From Williamsia sterculiae (GTDB lineage: Bacteria > Actinomycetota > Actinomycetes > Mycobacteriales > Mycobacteriaceae), in the NCBI RefSeq assembly GCF_900156495.1, contig NZ_FTNT01000009.1, positions 149,556 through 213,555 on the forward strand: DNA of 64,000 bases, read 5' to 3'. The notes under the pieces were generated by a model. That model saw only the letters and a program-made list of their open reading frames with translations, had not been told where the DNA came from and did not search any database. How positions within the stretch are numbered: the first letter of the stretch is position 1; each line of letters starts with the position of its first letter. Shown here one piece after another: positions 8,664 to 17,463 of this stretch. A program made the position numbers and the translations under genes.

Positions 8664-9980
8664 ATGGTCGAACTCTCACGCCGCAATTTCCTGGCCGCGG
8701 GTATCACCGCGGCCGCCGGTGCCGCCCTGACCGCCTGCGTCGGCTCGGGCAGCACGTCGAACTCCTCCTCGGGTGGTGGTGACTCCAACACCATCGTCTG
8801 GTGGTCGAGCCACCCCGGTAAGTCCACCGACGTGGAGAAGGAACTGATCAGCCGGTTCGAGAAGGCGAACCCGTCGTTGAAGGTGCAATTGGTCGACGGC
8901 GGCAAGAACTACGAGGAGATCGCGCAGAAGTTCAACGCCGCGCTCTCCGGCGGATCGCTGCCGGACGTCGTGGTGCTCTCGGACGTCTGGTGGTTCAATT
9001 TCGCCCTGCTCGACGCGATCGAACCGCTCGACGATCACTTCTCGAAAGCCGGTGTGAACACCGCCGATTACGTCGACTCGCTGTTCAACGACTATGCGTG
9101 GAACAACAAGCACTGGGCGCTGCCCTACGCCCGGTCGACACCGCTGTTCTACTACAACAAGGCCCTGTGGCAGCAGGCCGGTCTGCCCGACCGCGGCCCC
9201 GCCAGCTGGCAGGAGTTCGACGAGTGGGGTCCCAAGCTGCAGGGTGTGGTCGGCGGCGGGAAGCTGGCCCATGGATGGGGTAACGCCACCGACTATCTGG
9301 GCTGGACGTTCCAGGGCCCGGTCTGGACCTTCGGTGGTGCGTACTCCGACAAGTTCGACCTGAAGTTCACCGATCCCAAGACCATCGAGGCTGCGACCTA
9401 TCTGCGCGACTCGATCCACACCAAGAAGTACGCGGCGATCTCCAACGACATCGCCAACGACTTCGGTGCCGGGATCATCGCGTCCACCATCGCGTCCACC
9501 GGCGACCTGTCCGGTATCGCCAAGAACGCCAAGTTCGAGGTGGGCACCGCCTTCCTTCCCGCGCCCAACGGACCGGGTTGTCCGACCGGTGGTGCCGGAC
9601 TGGCCATCCCGAAGAAGATCAGCGATGACCGGAAGCTGAACGCGCTGAAGTTCATCGACTTCATCACCAATGCCCAGAACACCGCGTACTTCTCCCAGAA
9701 AGTCGGGTACATGCCGGTCCGCACGTCGGCGCTCACCGATCCCGCGACGGTGAAGTTCCTCGATGGCAATCCGAACTTCCGTACCGCGGTCGACCAGTTG
9801 CCCAAGACCGCGCCGCAGAACTATGCCCGGGTCTTCGTCCCGGGTGGTGACAAGATCATCGGCACCGGCTTCGAGGAGATCGGTCTGCGTAACGCCGACG
9901 TGAATGCGACCATGTCGTCGGTGCAGTCGCAGCTGCAGACGATCATCGATCGGCAGATCACGCCGAAACTGCCGAAATAG
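8664..9980 (+). CDS. ugpB: Glycerophosphodiester-binding lipoprotein UgpB
   Basis: A 438-residue extracellular substrate-binding protein. A twin-arginine signal (SRRNFL, residues 5-10) is combined with a lipobox ending at Cys25 (LTAC), so export through Tat as a lipoprotein is predicted, as for mycobacterial UgpB. The mature part contains FWSSHPG-like VWWSSHPGKS and YARSTPLFYYNKALWQQAG, close to what I recall of M. tuberculosis UgpB. An AGGAGA ribosome-binding site precedes the ATG. It gives the importer its specificity for glycerophospholipid head groups. Confidence 0.88.
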   Translation: MVELSRRNFLAAGITAAAGAALTACVGSGSTSNSSSGGGDSNTIVWWSSHPGKSTDVEKELISRFEKANPSLKVQLVDGGKNYEEIAQKFNAALSGGSLPDVVVLSDVWWFNFALLDAIEPLDDHFSKAGVNTADYVDSLFNDYAWNNKHWALPYARSTPLFYYNKALWQQAGLPDRGPASWQEFDEWGPKLQGVVGGGKLAHGWGNATDYLGWTFQGPVWTFGGAYSDKFDLKFTDPKTIEAATYLRDSIHTKKYAAISNDIANDFGAGIIASTIASTGDLSGIAKNAKFEVGTAFLPAPNGPGCPTGGAGLAIPKKISDDRKLNALKFIDFITNAQNTAYFSQKVGYMPVRTSALTDPATVKFLDGNPNFRTAVDQLPKTAPQNYARVFVPGGDKIIGTGFEEIGLRNADVNATMSSVQSQLQTIIDRQITPKLPK

Positions 9981-9998
9981 CAGGGGGATCGGAACAAC

Positions 9999-11081
9999 AT
10001 GGCGACGGTGTCCTTCGACGCGGTGACCCGCGATTTCGGCGGGTCACGACCTGCCGTCGACAAACTCGACCTGGAGATCGCCGACGGCGAGTTCCTGGTG
10101 CTGGTCGGGCCGTCCGGGTGCGGCAAGTCCACCAGTCTGCGGATGCTCGCCGGTCTGGAACCGACTCAGGGCGGCCGAGTGCTCATCGACGGTCAGGACG
10201 TCACCGGGGTGGCACCCAAGGCGCGGGACGTGGCGATGGTGTTCCAGAACTATGCCTTGTACCCGAACATGACCGTCGCCGACAACATGGGGTTCGCTCT
10301 GCGCAACGCCGGGATGAGCAAGTCGGACAGCAGGAAATCCGTCGCCGAGGCCGCCGAGATGCTGGAGCTCACCGAGCTGCTGGACCGCAAGCCCGGTGCG
10401 TTGTCGGGTGGGCAGCGGCAGCGGGTGGCCATGGGGCGGGCGATCGTCCGGCGGCCCAAGGTGTTCTGCATGGACGAACCCTTGTCCAACCTGGACGCCA
10501 AATTGCGGGTCAGCACCCGTGGGCAGATCGCCGGCCTGCAGAAACGGCTCGGTACCACCACCCTCTACGTGACCCACGATCAGGTGGAGGCGATGACGAT
10601 GGGGGATCGGGTCGCAGTGCTCAAACAAGGTGTGCTGCAGCAGGTCGCGAGTCCCCGGGAGTTGTATCTGGACCCGGTGAACACCTTTGTCGCCGGGTTC
10701 ATGGGGTCACCGTCGATGAACCTGTTCGACGAGGTCACAGTGGTGGATCGGTCGGCCACGTTGGGCGGCCACCGGATCACCGCGCCGAACGCGGTCGACG
10801 TCGCCCGGGTGGTGCTGGGGGTGCGGCCGGAGTCATGGGAGATCGTCTCGGCGGAACATCCTGAGGCACTGTATGCCCGGATCGAGCTGGTGGAGGAGCT
10901 CGGGGCCGAGCAGTTCGTGCATGCGGTGCCCCAGAACACCACGGCGACGGTGCGGGGTGACAGGGTGATCGTCCGGGTGGATCATCGCCGCAGTTTTGCC
11001 GTCGACGAGACGATCGGACTGCAGGCGCGTCCCGAGGAAACGTACTGGTTCGCGCCGGACTCGGGGTTGCGGCTGCACTGA
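9999..11081 (+). CDS. ugpC: Glycerophosphodiester ABC transporter ATP-binding protein UgpC
   Basis: A 360-residue ATPase of the MalK/UgpC class. The Walker A GPSGCGKST, the Q-loop in MVFQNYALYP, the signature LSGGQRQR and the Walker B VFCMDEPLSNLD are all intact. From about residue 235 a TOBE-type regulatory domain follows. It completes the ugpAEBC operon, 18 bp after ugpB. It is convergent with dtd, with only 8 bp between the stops and no room for a separate terminator. Confidence 0.9.
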   Translation: MATVSFDAVTRDFGGSRPAVDKLDLEIADGEFLVLVGPSGCGKSTSLRMLAGLEPTQGGRVLIDGQDVTGVAPKARDVAMVFQNYALYPNMTVADNMGFALRNAGMSKSDSRKSVAEAAEMLELTELLDRKPGALSGGQRQRVAMGRAIVRRPKVFCMDEPLSNLDAKLRVSTRGQIAGLQKRLGTTTLYVTHDQVEAMTMGDRVAVLKQGVLQQVASPRELYLDPVNTFVAGFMGSPSMNLFDEVTVVDRSATLGGHRITAPNAVDVARVVLGVRPESWEIVSAEHPEALYARIELVEELGAEQFVHAVPQNTTATVRGDRVIVRVDHRRSFAVDETIGLQARPEETYWFAPDSGLRLH

Positions 11082-11089
11082 GCGAGGGT

Positions 11090-11542
11090 TCAGACCTCGA
11101 TCAGGATGGTCACCGGACCGTCGTTGACGAGTTCAACGGCCATGTGTGCGCCGAACACGCCGGTGGCGACCCGGGCACCGGCGGCGCGCAGTGTCTCGAC
11201 GACGGCATTCACCAATGGTTCCGCCACCGGACCGGGCGCCGCGGCGTTCCACGATGGACGGCGCCCCTTGGCGGTGTTGGCGTAGAGGGTGAACTGGCTG
11301 ACCACGAGGATCGGGGCGCCCACGTCGGCGGCACCGCGTTCGCCGTCCAGGATGCGGAGCCGCCAGATCTTGTCGGCCAGCTTTGCCGCGTCGGCGACGG
11401 TGTCGTCGTGGGTCACGCCGATGAGCGCGACCAATCCCTGCGTCGCCGTATCCGGACCAACTCCACCCAGGTCGAGTGCGCCGACCACCTCGCCGTCCAC
11501 CGACACCGACGCCGCGGTGACCCGCTGCAGGATTGCTCGCAT
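11090..11542 (-). CDS. dtd: D-aminoacyl-tRNA deacylase
   Basis: A 150-residue enzyme that hydrolyses D-amino acids from mischarged tRNA. Family hallmarks are [21 protein letters not shown] at the N-terminus, [17 protein letters not shown], and the C-terminal Gly-Pro motif [11 protein letters not shown] placed the start at the ATG at 11542, giving the canonical MRA opening; a GTG three codons upstream is also possible. It faces the ugp operon tail to tail. Confidence 0.92.
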   Translation of the reverse strand: MRAILQRVTAASVSVDGEVVGALDLGGVGPDTATQGLVALIGVTHDDTVADAAKLADKIWRLRILDGERGAADVGAPILVVSQFTLYANTAKGRRPSWNAAAPGPVAEPLVNAVVETLRAAGARVATGVFGAHMAVELVNDGPVTILIEV

Positions 11543-11616
11543 GAATATCACGTTATCGGTCCGTGTTCAGCCACTGTGCACATGTCGTGCCCGCACGGGA
11601 GTCAATGCCTGCACGG

Positions 11617-12282
11617 CTAACCGGGTGGCGGTCCTGACGTCGTTGTGTCGTCGACAGTGCACGCGGCGGTTGCGAGCCATCGGTATATCACTGGCGTGAG
11701 GTCTGCGGTGCTGGCGGGCGTGCCGGCCGGGATGTGGAGCAACGAGCGAGCTCCGTAGAGCCGATCGAACAACAGCCCCTCGAGCAGACTGAGTAGATCG
11801 TGTGCATCGCCTGCAGGATCCGCTGCACCGAGGAAGGCCATCAGGTCGCGCGCGGCGGTCAGCGAGAACAAGCACCCCGCCAGCGCGGAACGAAGTGTGA
11901 CATCGCTGGCAGCGTCGGCGGCCAATGCGTAGCGTGCGAGCACATCTCGGCGCCTGTCGTGCAGTAGGTGATCCACGTGCGCCGAGATGAACACCGCGGC
12001 GCTCATGACCGAATCGGTCTCGTCCCATTGCGTCGTGGCGAGCGCGGATTGGAACACGTCCCGCGAAGTCCGACTCAGATGGGCGATAGCAGACTCCAAG
12101 AGATCCTGTCGTGTTCGGTAGTAGTACGAGGTCGAGCCGCGCGCGATCCCCAGTCGACTGTCAATCGCGTGATGAGTGACTGCCCGGTTACCGCCACCCG
12201 CCGCCAGATCGAGCGCTGCCTCGCAGATCTGACGCCGCCGCCGTGCGCCTCGTCTGTCTGCTCCTGCAGTCTCCGTGGTCAT
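11617..12282 (-). CDS. TetR-family transcriptional regulator
   Basis: A 221-residue regulator. The helix-turn-helix spans about residues 12-60 (RRRQICEAALDLAA...VTHHAIDSRLGIARGSTSYYYRTRQDLL). The C-terminal ligand-binding part is helical and not recognised further. The start at 12282 gives MTTETAGADRR; longer starts upstream would run into the operator region. It is transcribed away from the methyltransferase gene at 12434, and a palindrome between them (12375-12390) is the likely binding site for control of both. Confidence 0.85.
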   Translation of the reverse strand: MTTETAGADRRGARRRRQICEAALDLAAGGGNRAVTHHAIDSRLGIARGSTSYYYRTRQDLLESAIAHLSRTSRDVFQSALATTQWDETDSVMSAAVFISAHVDHLLHDRRRDVLARYALAADAASDVTLRSALAGCLFSLTAARDLMAFLGAADPAGDAHDLLSLLEGLLFDRLYGARSLLHIPAGTPASTADLTPVIYRWLATAACTVDDTTTSGPPPG

Positions 12283-12374
12283 GGGTCCAGCATCCCCCGC
12301 CCGCAGACACATACCCATTTCGCGCACGTGACGTGGCATGTGACACATCGGTCGCGCACTTTCAACGGTCTTAC

Positions 12375-12390
12375 TCTATAAGTATAGAGG
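12375..12390. promoter_or_regulatory. palindrome, candidate operator of the divergent TetR gene
   Basis: CTCTAT and ATAGAG flank AAGT, a perfect 6-bp dyad in the 151-bp space between the TetR gene and the methyltransferase gene. It is AT-rich in a GC-rich setting and overlaps a possible -10 (TATAGA, 12384-12389) for the methyltransferase, where a repressor would block transcription. TTTCAA at 12361-12366 is a weak -35 at 17-bp spacing. Confidence 0.5.
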
Positions 12391-12433
12391 GCAGGCGTCG
12401 AACGCTGGCCCAGCTGAGAGAGGTGAATCTGCG

Positions 12434-13276
12434 ATGTCCGGTGAACCACTGGTAAGTCATGTGTCCGATACGGCGCGATGGGTCGCGGTGCGTCGTGCAG
12501 TCGAGTCAAACCGATCGGACGCGTTGTTCCGGGATCCGCTGGCGGCGATGCTCGCGGGTGACCGCGGACAGGGGATCGCCCGCGCGGCACATCGCGAGAT
12601 TGCCGACGACTGGTTCCTGGTCACTCGTACAAAGCTCATCGACGATCACATTGCGAATGCAGTCGCGGGCGGTTGCAACGTCGTGGTCAATCTCGGAGCG
12701 GGGCTCGACACGCGGCCCTACAGGATGAGTCTGCCTGCGACGCTGACATGGACCGAAGTCGATCTTCCGCAGATGATCGAAGAGAAGGCGGCTCTGCTTG
12801 CTGGCAAGCCTGCCCGATGCCGACTGCAGCGGGTGCCGCTCGATGTCACCGATCAAACGGCCGTGGGCCAATTCCTCGACGATCACCTTGGCGATGGTGA
12901 CGGCGCGTTGGTCGTGAGTGAAGGCCTGGTGATGTATCTGGATGAGGCCACAGTGCGTGCCCTGGCATCAGCACTGCGGCGACCCGAGATCCGCGGATGG
13001 TGTCTCGACTTCAGCTCGTCCGGTGTCGGACAGCTCATGGCGAGACGCAATACGGGTCTGCTGCGAAACGCGCCGTGGACCTTCCTCCCCGACAACGGAG
13101 TCGCGTACTTCGAAGACATCGGCTGGAACGTTCACGAGCTCGAGTCGATATTCACGGCAGCGGGACGTCTGGACCGGTTGCCGCCTGCTGCGAGGGTTGC
13201 GCTTCGCGGTCCTCAACCGGACCCTCGTTCACCGGGTGTGCAGCCGTACAGTGCAGTGGCCGTCCTGGCTGCATAG
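12434..13276 (+). CDS. Class I SAM-dependent methyltransferase (LCM/TIGR00027 type)
   Basis: A 280-residue protein of the leucine-carboxyl-methyltransferase-like family that is expanded in mycobacteria and often called putative S-adenosyl-L-methionine-dependent methyltransferase. The SAM-binding motif VVNLGAGLDTRPYR lies near residue 88, followed by the acidic WTEVDLPQM and by VSEGLVMYL. The substrate is unknown. An AGAGAGGTG ribosome-binding site precedes the ATG. Codon third positions are less GC-rich than in the flanking ribosomal genes, consistent with accessory DNA. Confidence 0.82.
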   Translation: MSGEPLVSHVSDTARWVAVRRAVESNRSDALFRDPLAAMLAGDRGQGIARAAHREIADDWFLVTRTKLIDDHIANAVAGGCNVVVNLGAGLDTRPYRMSLPATLTWTEVDLPQMIEEKAALLAGKPARCRLQRVPLDVTDQTAVGQFLDDHLGDGDGALVVSEGLVMYLDEATVRALASALRRPEIRGWCLDFSSSGVGQLMARRNTGLLRNAPWTFLPDNGVAYFEDIGWNVHELESIFTAAGRLDRLPPAARVALRGPQPDPRSPGVQPYSAVAVLAA

Positions 13277-13380
13277 GGGCAATTCGACGAAGCCGGTGCC
13301 AGGCAACAACATGGGACTTGTGACTGCGCCGTCAAGGACGAGCACGTTCAGGTCGACGGGAATGACGCGGTGATCGGGGA

Positions 13381-14256
13381 ATGACCGGAGACCGGGGCGT
13401 GGTTGCACGGGCCATGGGTGACTTCACACAGACGAGTCTCGGACGTAAGGGCGTGTGGGCGGGATACCCCGCCATCTCGCCGGAGCAGGCGGCCCAGATC
13501 GAGAACCTCGGTTACACGGCCATCTGGTTGGGCGGCTCGCCTAAGGATTTGTCGCCGGTGCGGCGGTTGCTGGACGCGACCTCGACCATCACGCTCGCGA
13601 CCGGCATCACCAACATCTGGAACACTGACCCCGCGGCGATCGCTGCTGAATACCTGCAGGTAGAAGCTGACCATCCGAACCGATTCCTGTTGGGCGTCGG
13701 CGCCGGTCACCCGGAGGCCACCGCCGAATACCGCAAACCCTATGACGCGGTGGTGGACTACCTGAACGTCCTGGACGACGGGGGAGTACCCGCGCATCGA
13801 CGCGTTCTCGCGGCGCTCGGGCCGCGCATGTTGCGGCTGTCGGCCGACCGGGCGCTGGGTGCGCACCCGTACCTGACGGTGCCGCAGCACACGGCCGAGG
13901 CTCGCGAGATCCTCGGGCCCGACGCGTTGTTGGCACCGGAGCAGAAGGTCGTTCTGAACACCGATCCCGCACAGGCAAGGGCGATCGGTCGCCCGCCGGT
14001 GGATACTCCCTACCTGCATCTACGTAACTACACCAACAATCTCAAGCGTCTCGGTTATACCGACGCCGACATCGCCGATGGTGGTTCCGATGCCCTGATC
14101 GACGCGCTGGTCGCCCACGGTTCCGCGGCCGACATCGTCCGCAGGCTGGACGAACATCTGGATGCCGGAGCCGATCACGTCGGGGTGCAGGTGCTGTCGA
14201 GCGATGGTCAGGATCTGATCGGTGTGTTGGAACAGATTGCGGCGGAGTGGGAATGA
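13381..14256 (+). CDS. LLM-class F420-dependent oxidoreductase
   Basis: A protein of about 291 residues with the luciferase-like monooxygenase barrel pattern: a strand-helix start (GVWAGYPAISPEQAAQIENLGYTAIWLGG), an ATGITNIW strand, and FLLGVGAGHPE. It matches the actinobacterial TIGR03620 group, many of which use coenzyme F420. The substrate is unknown. The start is uncertain: ATG 13381 or ATG 13414 (MGDFTQTSLG); neither has a good ribosome-binding site. It lies 104 bp after the methyltransferase. Confidence 0.8.
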   Translation: MTGDRGVVARAMGDFTQTSLGRKGVWAGYPAISPEQAAQIENLGYTAIWLGGSPKDLSPVRRLLDATSTITLATGITNIWNTDPAAIAAEYLQVEADHPNRFLLGVGAGHPEATAEYRKPYDAVVDYLNVLDDGGVPAHRRVLAALGPRMLRLSADRALGAHPYLTVPQHTAEAREILGPDALLAPEQKVVLNTDPAQARAIGRPPVDTPYLHLRNYTNNLKRLGYTDADIADGGSDALIDALVAHGSAADIVRRLDEHLDAGADHVGVQVLSSDGQDLIGVLEQIAAEWE

Positions 14257-14269
14257 CGCGAGCGCGGCG

Positions 14270-14779
14270 ATGATCCTGCCGGCGGTGCGGGATCCACGGA
14301 TGGTGACGATTCGCCGCGGCGGGTCGTTGACCGACCCCGATCACGCACTGCTGGCGGTCTGGGCGGCCGCGTGTGCGGAGCACGTGCTGGACCTCTTCGA
14401 AACCGATTGCCCACGCGACCCTCGGCCGCGAGAGGCTGTCGATGCGGCACGAGCTTGGGCCGCAGGCGATCTGGCGATGATGAAGGCGCGTGCCATCGGT
14501 GGTCACGCCATGGGTGCCGCTCGGCCGCTGTCGGGCGCAGCCAGATTCGCGGCGTATGCCGCCGGGCAGGCCGCGTGCGTGGGCCATGTGGCCGAGCACG
14601 ACCTCGGGGCCGCCGCATACGCCATCAAGGCACTACGTTGTGCACGCCCCGGTGACGATGGTGCCGGACGAGATGAGCGTGACTGGCAACGGGATCGGCT
14701 ACCGCCCGAGATTCGCGATCTCGTGATCGATGATCAGCAGCGACGCAACAGCATCTGTTGGTTCGTGTTCGCCGACTGA
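14270..14779 (+). CDS. Imm5-like putative immunity protein
   Basis: A 169-residue all-helical protein. The pattern LAVWAAACAEHVLDLFE...RPREAVDAARAWAAGDLAMMKARAIGGHAMGAAR...AAYAAGQAACVGHVAEHDLGAAAYAIKAL matches what I know of Imm-5-like putative immunity proteins of actinobacteria. Such proteins are thought to neutralise polymorphic toxins. No toxin gene lies next to it, so it is an orphan here. It starts at the ATG at 14270, 13 bp after the LLM gene. Confidence 0.65.
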   Translation: MILPAVRDPRMVTIRRGGSLTDPDHALLAVWAAACAEHVLDLFETDCPRDPRPREAVDAARAWAAGDLAMMKARAIGGHAMGAARPLSGAARFAAYAAGQAACVGHVAEHDLGAAAYAIKALRCARPGDDGAGRDERDWQRDRLPPEIRDLVIDDQQRRNSICWFVFAD

Positions 14780-14830
14780 CCGGGAGCCGTTCCTTCGCCG
14801 ACGATGTCAGCCGGTGTTCGATCGGAGTGA

Positions 14831-16390
14831 ATGTCAGACCCCGTCTCTACACTCGAACTCATGAGCGAGAGTCGTTGGGCGGGTGAGCCACCGGCAGCAT
14901 TTGGGTTGCTCGGTGACCTCGATGGTGCCCCCGTCAACGACCTGTTGGGCGAGATGGTGCACACCACCCAGGGGCAGTCGTTTCTGGAGTGGCGGCGGTA
15001 TCGCATTGCCGCGGAGTTAGAATCTCAGCTGGTCGATGACGGCGCCGTATCCGACTACCGGGTGATCGACGCCACCGCCCTGTGTGCGACCCGGATCGCC
15101 ACGGTGTTGTCCATCAGTCAGATGGCCGCCGAAGGCCTGTTGGCCGGGGCGGTCGCCTTGCGGGACCGGTTGCCGCAGGTCGCCTTGTGTCTGCGGGACG
15201 GGCAAGTCTCACCCCAGCATGTGCGGACCATCGTCTCCCGGACCGAGCTGGTCACCGACCCACAGATCGCTGCCATTGTGGATAGGGAGATCGCCGACTG
15301 CCTGCGACGGCGCGGTTCCTGGTCGACCACCCGCCTGCGGGACATGGTCGACCGGGTCGTGTACACCCACGACCCGGACGGGGTACGGGAACGCCGCCGG
15401 GCCGCCACCGACGCGCGGTCCTTCTGGACCGAGAACGACGCCGACGGCATGGGCGTCGTCGGGGCCAGCATGACCGCCGAGAACACCCTGCTGTTGGCGC
15501 AACGCGTGCACGCCGCCGCCGAGCACGTGTGCGCGAACGATCCGCGGACGAAGGCGGCGCGGCGGTCGGACGCTTTGCTGGCGTTGACCACCGGCATCCC
15601 CTGGGCATGTTTGTGCGACGACCCGGACTGCACCGCACCGGACGGGTGGGATGCCACCCCGTCATGGCCGGCCACCACCGCGGTGATCCACGTGGTCACC
15701 GACACCACCACCGCCACCGCGAAGGTGGAACACGGTGGTCAGCCCGGGTTCCTGCCGGGTTACGGGGTCATCTCCGCCGACCACATCCGCGACCTCGTCC
15801 ACCGCCCGGACACCGTCATCCGCCCCGTCCCGACCACCGCACCCGCAGCACAACCCGGCGACCCGTACCGACCGTCCGCCGCGTTGGCGAGGTTTCTGTG
15901 GATGCGCGATCAGTACTGTGTGTGGCCCGGTTGCAACCAACCCGCCACCAGATGCGACGCCGACCACGTCGAAGAATACGACCTTGACCACCCGTCTCAG
16001 GGCGGTCAGACCACCGCCGACGACATGAACTCCAAATGCCCGTTCCATCACGGCGTGAAGACGTTCACCGAGTTCCTCGACGACCAAACCGTCGACCAGA
16101 ACGGCCGTCCCGAGGTCGCCATCACCACCCCCGAAGGGCTGATCGTCGGCGGTCCGGCGCACACCGGCTACGACCTGCACCCCGAACTCGACACCATCGA
16201 GTTCACCGCACCCCCCAACGGGCCACCGCGACCACCGGCACCCGACGAACCGACCAGGCGACGCCCTCGCCTGGAAGACAAACACGCCCGCCGGCGCCAG
16301 GAACGGGACCGCAACCGCCGCACACGCGGCCACGACCGCTGGGCACGCGAGCACGACGACGACCACCAGACCGACCCACCACCGTTCTGA
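14831..16390 (+). CDS. DUF222 / HNH endonuclease-domain protein (13E12 type)
   Basis: A 519-residue protein of the REP13E12 class. The N-terminal DUF222 region covers about residues 30-330. The C-terminal HNH domain has CVWPGCNQPATRCDADHVEEYD and later CPFHH, which supply zinc cysteines and the catalytic histidine. The function is unproven; such genes are multicopy and thought to be mobile or phage-linked. The tail (from about residue 450) is Arg/Pro/His-rich. Base composition changes inside the gene from G/T-rich to A/C-rich (see findings). ATG 14861 is an alternative start. Confidence 0.85.
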   Translation: MSDPVSTLELMSESRWAGEPPAAFGLLGDLDGAPVNDLLGEMVHTTQGQSFLEWRRYRIAAELESQLVDDGAVSDYRVIDATALCATRIATVLSISQMAAEGLLAGAVALRDRLPQVALCLRDGQVSPQHVRTIVSRTELVTDPQIAAIVDREIADCLRRRGSWSTTRLRDMVDRVVYTHDPDGVRERRRAATDARSFWTENDADGMGVVGASMTAENTLLLAQRVHAAAEHVCANDPRTKAARRSDALLALTTGIPWACLCDDPDCTAPDGWDATPSWPATTAVIHVVTDTTTATAKVEHGGQPGFLPGYGVISADHIRDLVHRPDTVIRPVPTTAPAAQPGDPYRPSAALARFLWMRDQYCVWPGCNQPATRCDADHVEEYDLDHPSQGGQTTADDMNSKCPFHHGVKTFTEFLDDQTVDQNGRPEVAITTPEGLIVGGPAHTGYDLHPELDTIEFTAPPNGPPRPPAPDEPTRRRPRLEDKHARRRQERDRNRRTRGHDRWAREHDDDHQTDPPPF

Positions 16391-16407
16391 CCGACGGCGT
16401 CGGTCAG
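16387..16407. terminator. bidirectional terminator hairpin between convergent genes
   Basis: CTGACCGAC and GTCGGTCAG form a perfect 9-bp stem with a GGC loop, exactly between the ends of the DUF222 gene (+) and the PPOX gene (-). The stem begins inside the last codons of the first gene. It has no T-tract in either direction, but its position fits a terminator used from both sides. Confidence 0.6.
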
Positions 16408-16853
16408 CGTGGCGCCTGGCCGTACACGTGGTCGAAGGAGATGTGCAGGACCTGGCGACGGTCGGTGATCATCGCGCGGGTGTAGTCATCCCAGTCGGGG
16501 TGCTCTCCGGCGACCGCGCGGTACAGGTCGACCAATTCCTCGATTCCCGAGTCACCGGGTTCCGACGCGACCGGACCGAGCTCAGCATCGCCGTCGGCCA
16601 CCGCATACGACCAGAAGTCGGCACTGGTGACGTGCAGCGTGACCCGTGGATCGCGAGCCACGTTGCGGGTCTTCACCCGGTCCGCCGTGACCGAGATCCG
16701 CGCCGTTCGAGTCACCGGATCGAACGCGTGATTGACGTTGGACACCTGCGGCCTGCCGTCCCGGCGCTGGGTGATCAGTATCGACCGGTTGATCTCGGCG
16801 AACAACGCATAGAGGGCGTCGTCACGCCCGTCGGTCGGGTCGGCTGTGCTCAT
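16404..16853 (-). CDS. PPOX-class F420/FMN-dependent oxidoreductase
   Basis: A 149-residue split-barrel protein of the pyridoxamine-5'-phosphate-oxidase-like family, similar to mycobacterial Rv1155/Rv2074-type proteins that bind F420. Visible are RSILITQRRDGRPQVSNVNHAFD, VKTRNVARDPRVTLHV and DDYTRAMITDRRQVLHI. The physiological substrate is unknown. It ends facing the DUF222 gene and starts 9 bp from the end of the next gene on the same strand, so they may be co-transcribed. Confidence 0.82.
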   Translation of the reverse strand: MSTADPTDGRDDALYALFAEINRSILITQRRDGRPQVSNVNHAFDPVTRTARISVTADRVKTRNVARDPRVTLHVTSADFWSYAVADGDAELGPVASEPGDSGIEELVDLYRAVAGEHPDWDDYTRAMITDRRQVLHISFDHVYGQAPR

Positions 16854-16862
16854 CTCGGTCTC

Positions 16863-17261
16863 CTACCTTCTGTTCTTGGCCCGGACGTCGCCCGTCAACG
16901 CGGACAGGATCGCACTCACCACCGAGACGATGATCGCCCCGACGAGCGCGGTCCAGAAGCTGTTCACCCGCAGACCCCACGATCCGTGGTCGGTGATCCA
17001 CGCGGTGAGCATCAACATCAGTGCGTTGACCACCAGATGGAACAAGCCCAGCGTGATCAGGTAGAACGGTGCGGACAACAAGGCGACGATCGGCTTGACC
17101 ACGGCGTTGACCAGCCCGAAGATCACTGCGACGGCCAGCACGACGCCGACCTTCTCCACGGTGTTCTCGGCGCCGACGATCTGCATACCCGACAGCACGA
17201 CGGTCGCCACCCAGAGGGCGACTCCGGAGATGACCACTCGCCACAGGAAGCCCACATCCAC
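16863..17261 (-). CDS. Phage-holin-family (PF04020-type) membrane protein
   Basis: A protein of about 132 residues with four hydrophobic segments and the motif [35 protein letters not shown], typical of the small membrane family named holin superfamily IV but widespread as a chromosomal gene. The function is unknown. The GTG start at 17261 is a choice; GTG 17255 is an alternative. It is divergent from infA, with about 200 bp between them. Confidence 0.8.
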   Translation of the reverse strand: MDVGFLWRVVISGVALWVATVVLSGMQIVGAENTVEKVGVVLAVAVIFGLVNAVVKPIVALLSAPFYLITLGLFHLVVNALMLMLTAWITDHGSWGLRVNSFWTALVGAIIVSVVSAILSALTGDVRAKNRR

Positions 17262-17312
17262 GATTGTGCCAGCGCACCGATCGCGAGGTGTCGGTCGCGG
17301 CAGCGAGCACAT

Positions 17313-17342
17313 TTGTCCTGGAACGGCCTCGAAGCGTAAGAT
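17313..17342 (+). promoter_or_regulatory. candidate infA operon promoter
   Basis: TTGTCC (17313-17318) and TAAGAT (17337-17342) are 18 bp apart and lie 121 bp before the infA start. This is the only clear promoter-like pair in the divergent space between the holin-like gene and infA. Confidence 0.5.
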
Positions 17343-17463
17343 CGAACGCTGGTGCCGCGCGCGCCCGCGTTCTCGTGTCCGGCTCCAGTCGGGACTTCCA
17401 CGATGAACCGGAGTCGTCGCGTGCGCCACACGGTAACCGACAACTCCTGAGATTGTGGAGGAC

